The notes under the pieces were generated by a model. The model was not told the DNA's origin. It was given only the letters and a program-made list of their open reading frames with translations, and made no database searches. The translations under genes and the position numbers were made by a program. Below are positions 7,749-15,759 of a DNA stretch of 64,000 nt, piece by piece (the stretch's first letter is position 1; the number at the start of each line of letters is the position of its first letter). This DNA comes from Streptomyces sp. A 4/2. Lineage in GTDB: Bacteria; Actinomycetota; Actinomycetes; Streptomycetales; Streptomycetaceae. Location of the stretch: NCBI RefSeq assembly GCF_940670765.1, contig NZ_CALNVW010000003.1, forward strand, positions 62,001 through 126,000, read 5' to 3'.

Positions 7749-8485
7749 GCCTTCAGGGTGTCCTTCCGGTACAGCCAGGCCGCGCCGCCCGCGAAGACCA
7801 GGAAGTAGACGAAGAGGATGCCCACGTCCTTGGCGTGCGGGGCGCTGCCCAGTTCGATGGACTGGCCGAGTGCGGCGTACGCGTGGGTGGGAAGCCACTC
7901 GGCGATGTTCTGGAGCCACTGCGGGAAGGACGTGGTGGGCAGCCAGAGGCCGCCGAGGATGGAGAGGCCGAAGTAGATGATCATCGTGATCGGCCGGACC
8001 GCGTCCCCGCTGGCGAGGTAGCCGATGGCGACCCCGAGCGCGGCGAAGACCAGGCTCCCGGCCCAGATGACCCCGGTCAGCGCCAGCCACTGCCAGGCGT
8101 CGAACCGTACGTGTTTGAACGCGGCGGCCACGACGAAGACGACGACGATGCACGGCAGGGTGACCACGGCCGCGCTGGCGATCTTCGCCAGGACGTAGCC
8201 GCGGCCGGGCAGCGAGGTGAGCCGCAGCTGACGGACCCAGCCCTTCTCGCGCTCCTTGGCGATGCGTTCGCTGTTGCCCATCAGTACGGCGGTCAGCGCG
8301 CCGAAGGACGCCATCGCAACCACGTAGAAGCTCTGCAGGGTGAGGCTGGTGCCGTCCACCTTGTCCGTGGACGACGCCCCGCTCGCGATGATCAGGTAGA
8401 GCATCGAGGGGTAGAGGATCGAGAAGAACATGAACTTCTTGTTCCGCAGGGTCCGGGTGATTTCGAGCCTGATCAGGGTGCTCAT
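7745..8485 (-). CDS. ABC-2-type transporter permease
   Basis: A 246-residue inner-membrane permease with six hydrophobic segments (residues about 18-35, 55-80, 102-128, 134-158, 168-188 and 218-238) and the ABC-2 architecture of drug or lipid exporters. The stretch ERIAKEREKGWVRQLRLTSLPGRGYVLAKI is the cytosolic coupling region typical of the family. It overlaps its neighbours by 4 bases on both sides (ATGA with the ATPase, GTGA with the kinase), so all four genes form one translationally coupled operon. Confidence 0.9.
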   Translation of the reverse strand: MSTLIRLEITRTLRNKKFMFFSILYPSMLYLIIASGASSTDKVDGTSLTLQSFYVVAMASFGALTAVLMGNSERIAKEREKGWVRQLRLTSLPGRGYVLAKIASAAVVTLPCIVVVFVVAAAFKHVRFDAWQWLALTGVIWAGSLVFAALGVAIGYLASGDAVRPITMIIYFGLSILGGLWLPTTSFPQWLQNIAEWLPTHAYAALGQSIELGSAPHAKDVGILFVYFLVFAGGAAWLYRKDTLKA

Positions 8486-9402
8486 GCTGCTTTGGCCTCC
8501 TCGGCCTCCGTGATGGCGACGAAGGCCTGTTCCAGGCCGAGTCCGGCGACTTCGAGGTTGTGCGGGTAGAGCCCGAGTCCGTACACGGCGTGGACGGTCC
8601 CGTCGGCGTCGGACGACTGGATGCGGACCGTACGGCCGGACACGTCGCACGCGGTGAGGAACGGCAGTCCGCGCAGCGCCGCCTCGTCGATGACCCCTTC
8701 GAGGTCGAAGGCGATCCGGCGGGCCCCCGCCTTCGCCTTGATCTCGGAGGCGGTGCCGTCGGCGAGGAGGCGGCCCTTGTGCAGGACGAGCACCCGGTCG
8801 GCGATCGCGTCCGCCTCCTCCAGGTAGTGGGTGGCGAAGAGGACCGTACGGCCCTGGTCGGCCTGTTCCCGCATGGTGGCCCAGAAGGAGTGCCGGGCGG
8901 AGACGTCCATCCCGGTGGTCGGCTCGTCGAGGACGATCAGGTCGCTGTCGCCCGCGGTCGCCAGGGCGAACCGGACGCGCTGCTCCTGGCCGCCGGAGAG
9001 TTTGTTGACCATACGGTCCGCGATCTGGGTGATCCCGGCCCGGTCCAGTACCTCGGCGACGGGACGCGGACGGCGGTGCAGGTCGCAGCCGAGCTTCACC
9101 AGCTCGCGCACCGTGACCTCCTCCATCAGGCCGCCGCTCTGCAGCATCGCCCCGACCCGGCCGTCCTTGATGGCCTGCTCGGGCGTCGTACCGAAGACCC
9201 GGACGGTCCCCGAGTCGGGCCTGCGCAGGCCCAGCAGGAGGTCGAGCGTCGAGGACTTGCCCGCTCCGTTGGGACCGAGGAGCGCGACCGTCTCACCGGG
9301 GTGCAGATCGAGGGAAAGGCCGGCCACGGCGTGCACCGGCCCGTAGCTCTTGTTCACTTGCTCGAAGCTCACCACAGTGGTGGGCGGTGCTGTCGTCGTC
9401 AT
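8482..9402 (-). CDS. ABC exporter ATP-binding protein
   Basis: A 306-residue ATPase of the DrrA/CcmA-like exporter group. Walker A is GPNGAGKSS (43-51), the signature LSGGQ (135-139), Walker B DLIVLDEPTTG (154-164) and the switch histidine His192. The C-terminal domain after residue 220 is typical of antibiotic and lipid exporters. ATG at 9402 has only a weak ribosome-binding site. First gene of the exporter/two-component operon, with a palindromic site about 70 bases upstream. Confidence 0.92.
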   Translation of the reverse strand: MTTTAPPTTVVSFEQVNKSYGPVHAVAGLSLDLHPGETVALLGPNGAGKSSTLDLLLGLRRPDSGTVRVFGTTPEQAIKDGRVGAMLQSGGLMEEVTVRELVKLGCDLHRRPRPVAEVLDRAGITQIADRMVNKLSGGQEQRVRFALATAGDSDLIVLDEPTTGMDVSARHSFWATMREQADQGRTVLFATHYLEEADAIADRVLVLHKGRLLADGTASEIKAKAGARRIAFDLEGVIDEAALRGLPFLTACDVSGRTVRIQSSDADGTVHAVYGLGLYPHNLEVAGLGLEQAFVAITEAEEAKAA

Positions 9403-9468
9403 GGGTCAAGCGTCCCGCAGCGGGCGGTGCGGCGGCAGTGCGGTCTGTCGTGAGTCGGCGGTGACAGA

Positions 9469-9489
9469 TGTCATGCCCTACACATGACA
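9469..9489 (-). promoter_or_regulatory. Palindrome TGTCATG-N7-CATGACA, candidate response-regulator operator
   Basis: Perfect 7-base inverted arms separated by 7 bases, centred 77 bases upstream of the ATPase start. The half-sites are one helical turn plus a few bases apart, as expected for a NarL/LuxR-type dimer. The position upstream of the operon that encodes such a regulator suggests autoregulation. The right arm touches the start of the terminator stem at 9488. Confidence 0.5.
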
Positions 9490-9542
9490 CGGCCCCCGGG
9501 CCGGTGTTCCGACGCTGTGCCGGTGTCCGGACGGGGGCCGTG
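9488..9542 (-). terminator. Hairpin downstream of the peptidoglycan-binding protein gene
   Basis: CACGGCCCCC (9488-9497) pairs perfectly with GGGGGCCGTG (9533-9542), with additional GC-rich pairing possible in the 35-base loop. It lies 33 bases after the stop codon at 9576 on the minus strand. Confidence 0.6.
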
Positions 9543-9575
9543 CGAGGTGTGCGTAAGAGCTGTACGGGGGTGGGA

Positions 9576-11501
9576 TCAGCCCGCGTCGAGGTTGATCGTG
9601 GCCGTGCGCTCGGCGGGGGTCTTGCCGAGCAGCGCGGTCCCCATGGCCTGCGCCACGTCGGTCGCGGAGACCGGGTGCTTCTGCCCGTCGCCCTTGGTGA
9701 TCATGACGCCGTCGAAGACCCCTTCGAGGAGCTGGGTGATCGCGGGCCGGTTGTAGACCTCGACCAGCCGGCCGTTGACCGCCTTCATGGAGAGGATCTT
9801 CGGCAGTGACCTCTCGGGGCCGAACTGGATCTGCTTGGTGCCCGCCTTGATCGTGATCAGGCCGGACATCGCGGGCTGCGCGAACTCCTTCATCGCCCGG
9901 TCGATCTCGGTCCGGGTGACGGTCGGCTGCCTGGCCGCGACCGGCAGCACGACGGTGTGCGGCTTGCCCGTCTGCACCTGGGCGCGGAACGCGTCCTGGA
10001 CCGCGACCATCGACCGGTCGACGTCCAGCGACTTGCCCGCCTTGCCCGGCACGGCAACGGCCTTGCCCGGCTCGAACTTGATGGTGCCCTCCGACGCGGA
10101 GCCCGAGACGCCCGCCAGATCCGTCAGCGCGGCGCCGAGCTTCTCCTGGTCGGTGGGCAGGATCGGGTCGACCACCCGCTGCCCGCCGAAGAGCGAACCG
10201 ATGACCGAGACGGGGTTGTAGTCGCTGCCCGCGGCCTGGCGGACGGTGGCCTGGGTGTCCAGGGAGAGACCCGCGGCGGCGGTCCTGAGTTCGGTTTTAC
10301 GGCCGTCGACGCTGAGCTGGATCGGCGCGCCGACCCGCTTGCCGAGAACGGTGTCGAGCTTGTTGACGGCCTCGTCCCGGGTGCCGCCGCCGATGTCGAC
10401 GCCGAGCACCGTGGTGCCCTTGGGCACGGCGGAGTGGTTCATCAACAGGCCCGCGCCGTACGCCACACCGGCCAGCACGACGATGCCGACCCCGATGAGG
10501 CCCAGTTTGGAACGGCCGCCCTTCTTCTTGCCGGGCGTGGCCGGACGGACCGGGGCGGGTCCGGGCGTGGGGGCGGTGATGGGGTTCGACGGCGCGGACG
10601 GGTCGAAGGCTGCTTTCCCGTCGGACTGCCGGGGCGCGCCAGGACCGGCTCCGGGGCCCGGCGGGAACGGCGAACGGCGCTCCGGCGGGGCCACCGGGCT
10701 GCCGCTGTTCAGCGTGGAGCCCGAGACGTTGCCGCCCGCCGGGGCGGCGGCCGGGCCCTGGCCCTTCAGGCCCTGGCCGTTCATCCCCTGCGGGAATCCC
10801 GGGGCGGGCTGCTGCGGGGTCAGTACCGCTGTGTCGTCCGACATCGGCGGCGGCGTGGCCGCCGGGAAGGGCGGAAGCGAGTCGAGCGGCGGCGTCAGCG
10901 AACTGGTGCCGGTGACCGGACCGGTGGTCGGTCCGGTGGGTGCTGCGGGTGCGGCCGGTCCGGGGGGCACGGTGCCGCGCTGCGGCGGCTCCGAGAAGTA
11001 GGGGAGGTCGGGGCGCTGCCCGGCCTCGTCCGGCGCTCCGGTCCCGGGAGCCGCTCCGGACCCGGGAGCAACGGGCGCCGCGGGGGCGGCCGGTGCTGCG
11101 GGCGGGGCGGCGGCCGAGGACGCCGCAGGCTTGCGCGGCGCGAACCAGTCACTGGTCGGCCGCTCGGCGGGCGGCTCGGGGGCGGGCTCCGCCTCCGGCT
11201 CCGGCGGCCGGGGCATGGTCGCCGTGCGCTCGGCGTCCGGCGCATCGGCGAGGTCGCTCTCGGCCATCGGCGTACGCATGACGACCGGTGGAATCGGCCG
11301 CGAGCCAGGGATGTTGATCCGGATACGCGTGGTCAGCGTGGTCTCGGTCCTGGGCTCATCCGGCTGCGGCCCGGTGGCCGGAGCCGGGGACACGGCGTCC
11401 TCCGGAGACTGGCGGGTTCCGTACGGCGGCGTGCCCGAGGGGTACGCGGCCCCGCCACGCCCCTGAGGGCCGGTGGACGAACTGTCAGTTTCACGACTCA
11501 A
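9576..11501 (-). CDS. Membrane-anchored putative peptidoglycan-binding protein (PG_binding_4 type)
   Basis: A 641-residue single-pass protein. Residues 1 to about 335 are a disordered Pro/Ala/Gly-rich cytoplasmic region. A basic KKKGGRSK precedes one transmembrane segment (LGLIGVGIVVLAGVAYGAGLLM). The external part, about 275 residues, begins VPKGTTVLGVDIGGGTRDEAVNKLDTVL and resembles the putative peptidoglycan-binding domain found before VanW or L,D-transpeptidase domains, probably in two copies. No VanW or YkuD catalytic domain follows, so a structural or sensing role at the cell wall is more likely than catalysis. TTG at 11501 is preferred because GGGAG lies 8 bases before it. The longer frame has no ribosome-binding site. 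Confidence 0.7.
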   Translation of the reverse strand: MSRETDSSSTGPQGRGGAAYPSGTPPYGTRQSPEDAVSPAPATGPQPDEPRTETTLTTRIRINIPGSRPIPPVVMRTPMAESDLADAPDAERTATMPRPPEPEAEPAPEPPAERPTSDWFAPRKPAASSAAAPPAAPAAPAAPVAPGSGAAPGTGAPDEAGQRPDLPYFSEPPQRGTVPPGPAAPAAPTGPTTGPVTGTSSLTPPLDSLPPFPAATPPPMSDDTAVLTPQQPAPGFPQGMNGQGLKGQGPAAAPAGGNVSGSTLNSGSPVAPPERRSPFPPGPGAGPGAPRQSDGKAAFDPSAPSNPITAPTPGPAPVRPATPGKKKGGRSKLGLIGVGIVVLAGVAYGAGLLMNHSAVPKGTTVLGVDIGGGTRDEAVNKLDTVLGKRVGAPIQLSVDGRKTELRTAAAGLSLDTQATVRQAAGSDYNPVSVIGSLFGGQRVVDPILPTDQEKLGAALTDLAGVSGSASEGTIKFEPGKAVAVPGKAGKSLDVDRSMVAVQDAFRAQVQTGKPHTVVLPVAARQPTVTRTEIDRAMKEFAQPAMSGLITIKAGTKQIQFGPERSLPKILSMKAVNGRLVEVYNRPAITQLLEGVFDGVMITKGDGQKHPVSATDVAQAMGTALLGKTPAERTATINLDAG

Positions 11502-11665
11502 GGCAGGTTCTCCCGGTTGGCTCCGCCGCCCGTTCTTACTTGTGCGGGAGGTTCGGCGGCGCGCACCACCATACTGGCCACGGCGCGATGACACCCCACG
11601 CCCATGGGAATGCGACGTTCCGGGGGCCTGACACGTGCGGCAGGTTCACCGGGCGAAGCGGCACA

Positions 11666-12073
11666 TCACTTGCCAGGTCGGGCGGAATCCGGGCCCGCCT
11701 GCGGCAGTACGCGCAGGGTGGCGCAGATCACAGCGGCCACCATGCCGCCCAGCAGGAACACGTACGAGGCCACGCCCGCGCCGAAGACGAAGTCACCCTC
11801 CGGGCGGGTGGCCGTCAACAGCATGACGGAGACCAGCCATCCGACCGCGGGCGCGCCGACCCCGATGCCCGTGCCGGTGGCGACCCGGCCGCCGTAGAAG
11901 AGCGCGGCGGCGCCGACCAGGGCGAGCACCAGGCCGCCGGGGAACCAGGCGGCCTGGATGAGCGCGCCCGCGAAGCCGACCAGCGCGCCGAGGACGAGCA
12001 GCCCGAAGTAGGCAGCGATCCGGCGGGGGTTCAGCGGCGCCGCCAAGCCGGTACCGCTCTGATTCGTACTCAT
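11666..12073 (-). CDS. DUF6113-like four-helix membrane protein
   Basis: A 135-residue integral membrane protein with four hydrophobic segments (residues about 18-42, 46-62, 72-90 and 97-120), short loops and a short charged tail. I recall this family as DUF6113, found next to mshB in Streptomyces. Function unknown. ATG at 12073 has GGGAG 7 bases upstream. Both start and ribosome-binding site lie inside a 35-bp tandem duplication, and the upstream copy creates a 12-codon mini-frame whose stop overlaps this start (see the entry at 12070-12108). Confidence 0.7.
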   Translation of the reverse strand: MSTNQSGTGLAAPLNPRRIAAYFGLLVLGALVGFAGALIQAAWFPGGLVLALVGAAALFYGGRVATGTGIGVGAPAVGWLVSVMLLTATRPEGDFVFGAGVASYVFLLGGMVAAVICATLRVLPQAGPDSARPGK

Positions 12074-12138
12074 TCGACTGCTCCCGTACCGCCCTGGACC
12101 GTGCTCATCCGACTGCTCCCGTACCACGCTGGTTCACG
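12051..12138. repeat. 35-bp tandem duplication of a ribosome-binding-site/start region
   Basis: Unit A (12051-12085) and unit B (12086-12120) are both 35 bases, begin GTACCG and end CGACTGCTCCC with a few differences between, and a third partial unit (12121-12138) begins GTACC. Each full unit carries on the minus strand GGGAG, 7 bases and an ATG. The array spans the start of the DUF6113 gene and reaches the mshB stop codon. Confidence 0.8.
12070..12108 (-). CDS. Possible 12-residue mini-ORF created by the duplicated start
   Basis: The upstream copy of the duplicated start region opens a frame of 12 codons (MSTVQGGTGAVE) ending in TGA that overlaps the DUF6113 ATG as ATGA. It has its own GGGAG ribosome-binding site with the same spacing. 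It could couple translation from mshB to the membrane gene or simply be a harmless by-product of the duplication. No homologue is known to me. Confidence 0.3.
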   Translation of the reverse strand: MSTVQGGTGAVE

Positions 12139-13054
12139 CCGGCCCCACCGTTCCCGCGACGCCTGTGACGCCTGTGACGCCTGCGAAGAGATCAGTCTCC
12201 CGCTCGCCCTCCGGCGCCCCGGAGGCGCCCCGCACCAGCTCGTAGTACTCACGCGCGAAGAGCGGCTGCCAGCGGTCGTTGGAGAGCGCGAAGAACGGTC
12301 CGTCCACCGCGATCTGGCTGGCGTGCGCGCGCATCGCGGCGGACTTGGCAGCCGTGTACGCCGTGCCGTCGATCTCCGTGGTGACGAGCGCGTCGTCCAC
12401 CACGCCCGGTACATCACCGATGTCCGCGATGCCCTGGAAGTCCGCACCGGCCGCCCGCAGTCGGGCGAAGCCCTCCTCGGCCACCGACCGCGGCACCCGG
12501 TTCCAGTAGATCTTCCCGATCGCGTGCGGCTCACCGAGGTCCTGCCGGAAGGCGGGCTCGGCCGCCAGCTCGGCGGCGCGCATGGCGACGCGGTGCGCCT
12601 GGATGTGGTCGGGGTGGCCGTAACCGCCGTTCGGGTCGTACGTCACCAGGACCTGCGGACGTACCGAACGGATCACCTCCACGAGGTACGGGGCCGCCTC
12701 GTCCACGGGGGTGTTCCAGAAGGCGCCCGCCCGGTGGTTCTGCTCGACACCCATCATCCCGGAGTCCCGGTAGCGGCCGGGCCCGCCCAGGAAACGGTGG
12801 TCCCGCACACCCAGCTCCCGCATCGCGGCGGCCAGTTCACCGATGCGATGCGCCCCCAGGGCGTCCTCCCGGTCGGCTGCCAGATGCGCCAGTCCGGGCG
12901 GAATGACCTCACCCTCCTCACCGAGGGTGCAGGTCACCAGGGTGACGTGGGCGCCCGTGGCCGCGTACGCGGCCATGGTGGCGCCGTTGTTGATCGACTC
13001 GTCGTCGGGGTGCGCGTGCACCAGAAGCAGACGCTGGGCGGGGAGGTCCGTCAT
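12134..13054 (-). CDS. mshB: N-acetyl-1-D-myo-inosityl-2-amino-2-deoxy-alpha-D-glucopyranoside deacetylase
   Basis: A 306-residue PIG-L/LmbE-type zinc deacetylase of mycothiol biosynthesis. It removes acetate from GlcNAc-inositol to give GlcN-Ins, the acceptor of MshC, in the cytoplasm. The zinc site is visible as AHPDDE (His15, Asp18) and [10 protein letters not shown] (His149), matching His13/Asp16/His147 of the M. tuberculosis enzyme. [11 protein letters not shown] and RDSGMMG are also family-typical. The C-terminus reads [15 protein letters not shown], encoded by a short 9-bp tandem repeat (12157-12185). The DUF6113 gene follows 60 bases downstream. Length is normal for the family. Confidence 0.95.
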   Translation of the reverse strand: MTDLPAQRLLLVHAHPDDESINNGATMAAYAATGAHVTLVTCTLGEEGEVIPPGLAHLAADREDALGAHRIGELAAAMRELGVRDHRFLGGPGRYRDSGMMGVEQNHRAGAFWNTPVDEAAPYLVEVIRSVRPQVLVTYDPNGGYGHPDHIQAHRVAMRAAELAAEPAFRQDLGEPHAIGKIYWNRVPRSVAEEGFARLRAAGADFQGIADIGDVPGVVDDALVTTEIDGTAYTAAKSAAMRAHASQIAVDGPFFALSNDRWQPLFAREYYELVRGASGAPEGERETDLFAGVTGVTGVAGTVGPA

Positions 13055-13093
13055 GGGAACAGCCTACGAGCCGCACCCGCCGGTCCGCCCCTC

Positions 13094-13288
13094 TCAGAAC
13101 TTGAGGCCGCCGATCATCCCGGCCACATTCGTGGTCAGGGAGTGGATGCTGGGCGCCATGGACGAGCTGGCCAGATAGAAACCCAGGAGTGCACAGACCA
13201 GCGCGTGCGCCGCTTTCAGCCCCGACTTCCTGACCAGCAGCACAACGATGATCGCCAGCAGCACCACCGCCGAGATCGAGAGTGCCAT
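13094..13288 (-). CDS. Small two-helix membrane protein
   Basis: A 64-residue protein with two hydrophobic segments: residues 4-19 (SISAVVLLAIIVVLLV) and about 27-44 (AHALVCALLGFYLASSSM). These are followed by a short polar tail ending GMIGGLKF. A strong GGAGGTG site 7 bases before the ATG and a typical actinobacterial composition make it a real gene. I recall very similar short proteins widespread in Streptomyces, sometimes near plasmid-transfer genes, but no function is established. It stands alone between mshB and the divergent S9 peptidase. Confidence 0.75.
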   Translation of the reverse strand: MALSISAVVLLAIIVVLLVRKSGLKAAHALVCALLGFYLASSSMAPSIHSLTTNVAGMIGGLKF

Positions 13289-13520
13289 GACGGTTCACCT
13301 CCACATTGCGTACGGGACAGGGGCATGCCACAACTGCCGGTAGCGTCATACCCACCTAGCGCTACGGATCATAACTATCCGGGGGCGTGCATGATCGATG
13401 CACGGCAGCACGAGGGGCGCACGGACGTACGCCACGGACAGAACCGGTCGGCACATGCCTCAGGTCTAAGACCTGTCGGGCCGGTCCCCGCCCGCGCGGC
13501 CAAGTCGTAAGTTCAGTGCC
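13289..13520. promoter_or_regulatory. Divergent promoter region with two inverted repeats
   Basis: The gap holds the promoters of the small membrane protein and the S9 peptidase. Two exact dyads are visible: GTGCAT-N5-ATGCAC at 13387-13403 and CAGGTC-TAA-GACCTG at 13461-13475, the second 46 bases before the peptidase start. Either could be an operator. I see no convincing -35/-10 pair. Confidence 0.4.
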
Positions 13521-15665
13521 ATGACTTCGAACGAACTCTCCTTCCCGCGCCAATTCGCGAGAACCCAGCGCTTCACGCTGGGGGCCCCGCGCGCCTTCAC
13601 GGTGTCGCCCGACGGGAACCGGGTGCTCTACCTGCGCTCCTCGTCCGGCACCGACCGTACGAACCAGCTCTGGGTGCTCGACCTCGAACGGGGCGCACAG
13701 GAGCGCGTGGCCGCCGATCCTCAGGCGCTCCTCGGCGGCGCGGACGAGCAGCTCTCGGCCCAGGAGCGGGCACGCCGCGAGCGGAGCCGGGAGGGCTCGG
13801 CGGGCATCGTCGGGTACGCGGTCGACGCGGCGGCCGAGCTGGCCGCATTCGCCCTGTCCGGACGGCTGTTCACCGCTGAACTGCGGGCCGGTTCCACCCG
13901 CGAGATCCGGGTGCCGGGGTCCGCGATCGACCCCCGCCCGTCCCCCGACGGCCGCCTCGTCGCCTATGTGACCGGCGGCGCACTGCGCGTCGTGGGGGCG
14001 GACGGGGAGGGCGACAAGGCCCTCGCCGAGCCCGAGGACGCCCATGTCTCGTACGGTCTGGCCGAGTTCGTCGCGGCCGAGGAGATGCAGCGCTCACGCG
14101 GCTACTGGTGGGCGCCGGACTCGCAGTCCCTGCTGGTCGCGCGGGCCGACGACAGCGCCGTACAGCGGTGGTGGATCGCCGATCCCGCGCATCCGGACCG
14201 CGAGCCCGCACAGGTCGGCTATCCGGCGGCCGGGACGCCCAACGCCGAGGTGCGGCTCTTCCTCTACCGCCTGGACGGTTCGCGTACCGAGGTGGTCTGG
14301 GACCGTGGCCGGTATCCGTACCTGGCCGCCGTGCACTGGTCGGACGACGGCGCACCCCTGCTGCTCACGCAGGCGCGTGACCAGCGCAGTCAGCGGTATC
14401 TGGGGGTCAGTACGGAGACCGGCGCGACCAGGACCGTGCATGTCGACGAGGACCCGGTGTGGCTCGATCTGTTCCCCGGCGTGCCCGCCTGGGCACCGGC
14501 CGGCGGCCTGGTACGGATCGCCGACGAGGGCGGAGCGCGGGTGCTCGCGGTCGGCGACCGGCTGCTCACCGGGCCGGAGTTGCACGTTCGGGCGGTGCTG
14601 GACATCTCGGTTGACGACATCCTCGTTTCCGCCTCGGCGGGCGAGACCGCCGCGGTTCCCGAGACCGGCGAGATCCACGTGTACCGGGTCAACGAACTGG
14701 GCGTGGAGCGCGTCTCGGCAGATCCGGGTGTGCACTCCGCGGTGCGCTCCGGGGGTGTGACGGTGCTCGTCTCGGCCGGTACGGAGGTGCCGGGCGCGAC
14801 CGTACGGGTGCTGCGGGACGGCAAGGAGGTGGCCACGGTCGCCTCGTACGCGGAGAAGCCGGGCCTCACTCCCCGCGTGACCTTCGCCGAGGGGGGCGCA
14901 CGGAAAATTCCGTGCGCCGTCCTGCTCCCCACCGGCCACCGGGAATCGGACGGCAAGCTGCCGGTCCTGCTCGACCCGTACGGCGGCCCGCACGGCCAGC
15001 GGGTGCTCGCGGCGCACAACCCGCACCTCACGTCCCAGTGGTTCGCCGACCAGGGCTTCGCGGTGATCGTCGCGGACGGCCGGGGCACCCCCGGCCGCTC
15101 CCCGGCCTGGGAGAAGGCGGTCAAGGACAACTTCCCACTGACGCTCGACGACCAGGTCGACGCCCTGCACAGCCTGGCCGAACAGGGCTTCCCGCTGGAC
15201 CTGGAGCGGGTCGCGATCCGCGGCTGGTCGTACGGCGGCTACCTCGCCGCGCTCGCCGTACTGCGCCGCCCCGACGTCTTCCACGCGGGCGTCGCGGGCG
15301 CTCCGGTCACCGACTGGCGGCTGTACGACACGCATTACACGGAGCGCTACCTCGGCGACCCGCAGGAGCAGCCCGAGGTGTACGCGGCGAGCGGGCTGGT
15401 CACCGACGACGGGCTCTCCGCCCCGGAGAACCCCGCGCGGCCCCTGATGATCATCCACGGGCTCGCCGACGACAACGTGGTCGCGGCGCACACCCTGCGG
15501 CTCTCCTCGGCCCTGCTCGCCGCGGGCCGCCCGCACGAGGTGCTGCCGCTGTCCGGGGTGACGCACATGACACCGCAGGAACAGGTGGCCGAAAATCTGC
15601 TGCTGCTCCAGGTGGACTTCATCAAGCGGTCCCTGGCGCCCGGCGCGGACGGCGAAAGCCACTAG
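13521..15665 (+). CDS. S9-family prolyl oligopeptidase / dipeptidyl-peptidase IV-like enzyme
   Basis: A 714-residue serine peptidase without a signal peptide, so cytoplasmic. Residues about 30-440 form the DPP-IV-type beta-propeller (RTNQLWVLDLERG, ALSGRLFTAEL, PRPSPDGRLVAYVTGG). Residues about 470-710 are the alpha/beta-hydrolase domain. The catalytic triad is Ser570 in GWSYGG, Asp650 in HGLADDNV and His682 in GVTHMTP. It probably trims short peptides, especially with proline at the second position. Placement beside three oligopeptide importers suggests it degrades imported peptides, but this is inference. Its 3' end converges on cluster 1 with a shared hairpin. Confidence 0.88.
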   Translation: MTSNELSFPRQFARTQRFTLGAPRAFTVSPDGNRVLYLRSSSGTDRTNQLWVLDLERGAQERVAADPQALLGGADEQLSAQERARRERSREGSAGIVGYAVDAAAELAAFALSGRLFTAELRAGSTREIRVPGSAIDPRPSPDGRLVAYVTGGALRVVGADGEGDKALAEPEDAHVSYGLAEFVAAEEMQRSRGYWWAPDSQSLLVARADDSAVQRWWIADPAHPDREPAQVGYPAAGTPNAEVRLFLYRLDGSRTEVVWDRGRYPYLAAVHWSDDGAPLLLTQARDQRSQRYLGVSTETGATRTVHVDEDPVWLDLFPGVPAWAPAGGLVRIADEGGARVLAVGDRLLTGPELHVRAVLDISVDDILVSASAGETAAVPETGEIHVYRVNELGVERVSADPGVHSAVRSGGVTVLVSAGTEVPGATVRVLRDGKEVATVASYAEKPGLTPRVTFAEGGARKIPCAVLLPTGHRESDGKLPVLLDPYGGPHGQRVLAAHNPHLTSQWFADQGFAVIVADGRGTPGRSPAWEKAVKDNFPLTLDDQVDALHSLAEQGFPLDLERVAIRGWSYGGYLAALAVLRRPDVFHAGVAGAPVTDWRLYDTHYTERYLGDPQEQPEVYAASGLVTDDGLSAPENPARPLMIIHGLADDNVVAAHTLRLSSALLAAGRPHEVLPLSGVTHMTPQEQVAENLLLLQVDFIKRSLAPGADGESH

Positions 15666-15686
15666 GCCGACGGTTCGAAGGCCTGT

Positions 15687-15716
15687 CCGGCCGGGGCATG
15701 GTGCCGCCCCGGCCGG
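15687..15716. terminator. Bidirectional hairpin between the S9 peptidase and cluster 1
   Basis: CCGGCCGGGGC (15687-15697) pairs perfectly with GCCCCGGCCGG (15706-15716) around an 8-base loop. It lies between convergent 3' ends and can serve both strands. Confidence 0.75.
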
Positions 15717-15725
15717 TCGCGCCAC

Positions 15726-15759
15726 GCTGTCAGGCGGGCGTCGCTGTCAGGCGGGCGTC
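15726..15759. repeat. 17-bp tandem duplication over the cluster 1 stop codon
   Basis: GCTGTCAGGCGGGCGTC occurs twice in direct succession. The second copy holds the stop codon (TGA on the minus strand, 15747-15749) of the last gene of cluster 1. The first copy carries the same triplet just downstream. Confidence 0.8.

Noticed and set aside
12157..12185. CRISPR-like short repeats at the mshB 3' end
   Set aside because: Units are 9 bp, directly adjacent, without spacers and inside the coding sequence (GVTGVTGVA).
11540..13510. 656-codon plus-strand frame opposite the DUF6113, mshB and small membrane genes
   Set aside because: The frame mirrors three genes with clear family motifs on the other strand; its translation is low-complexity.
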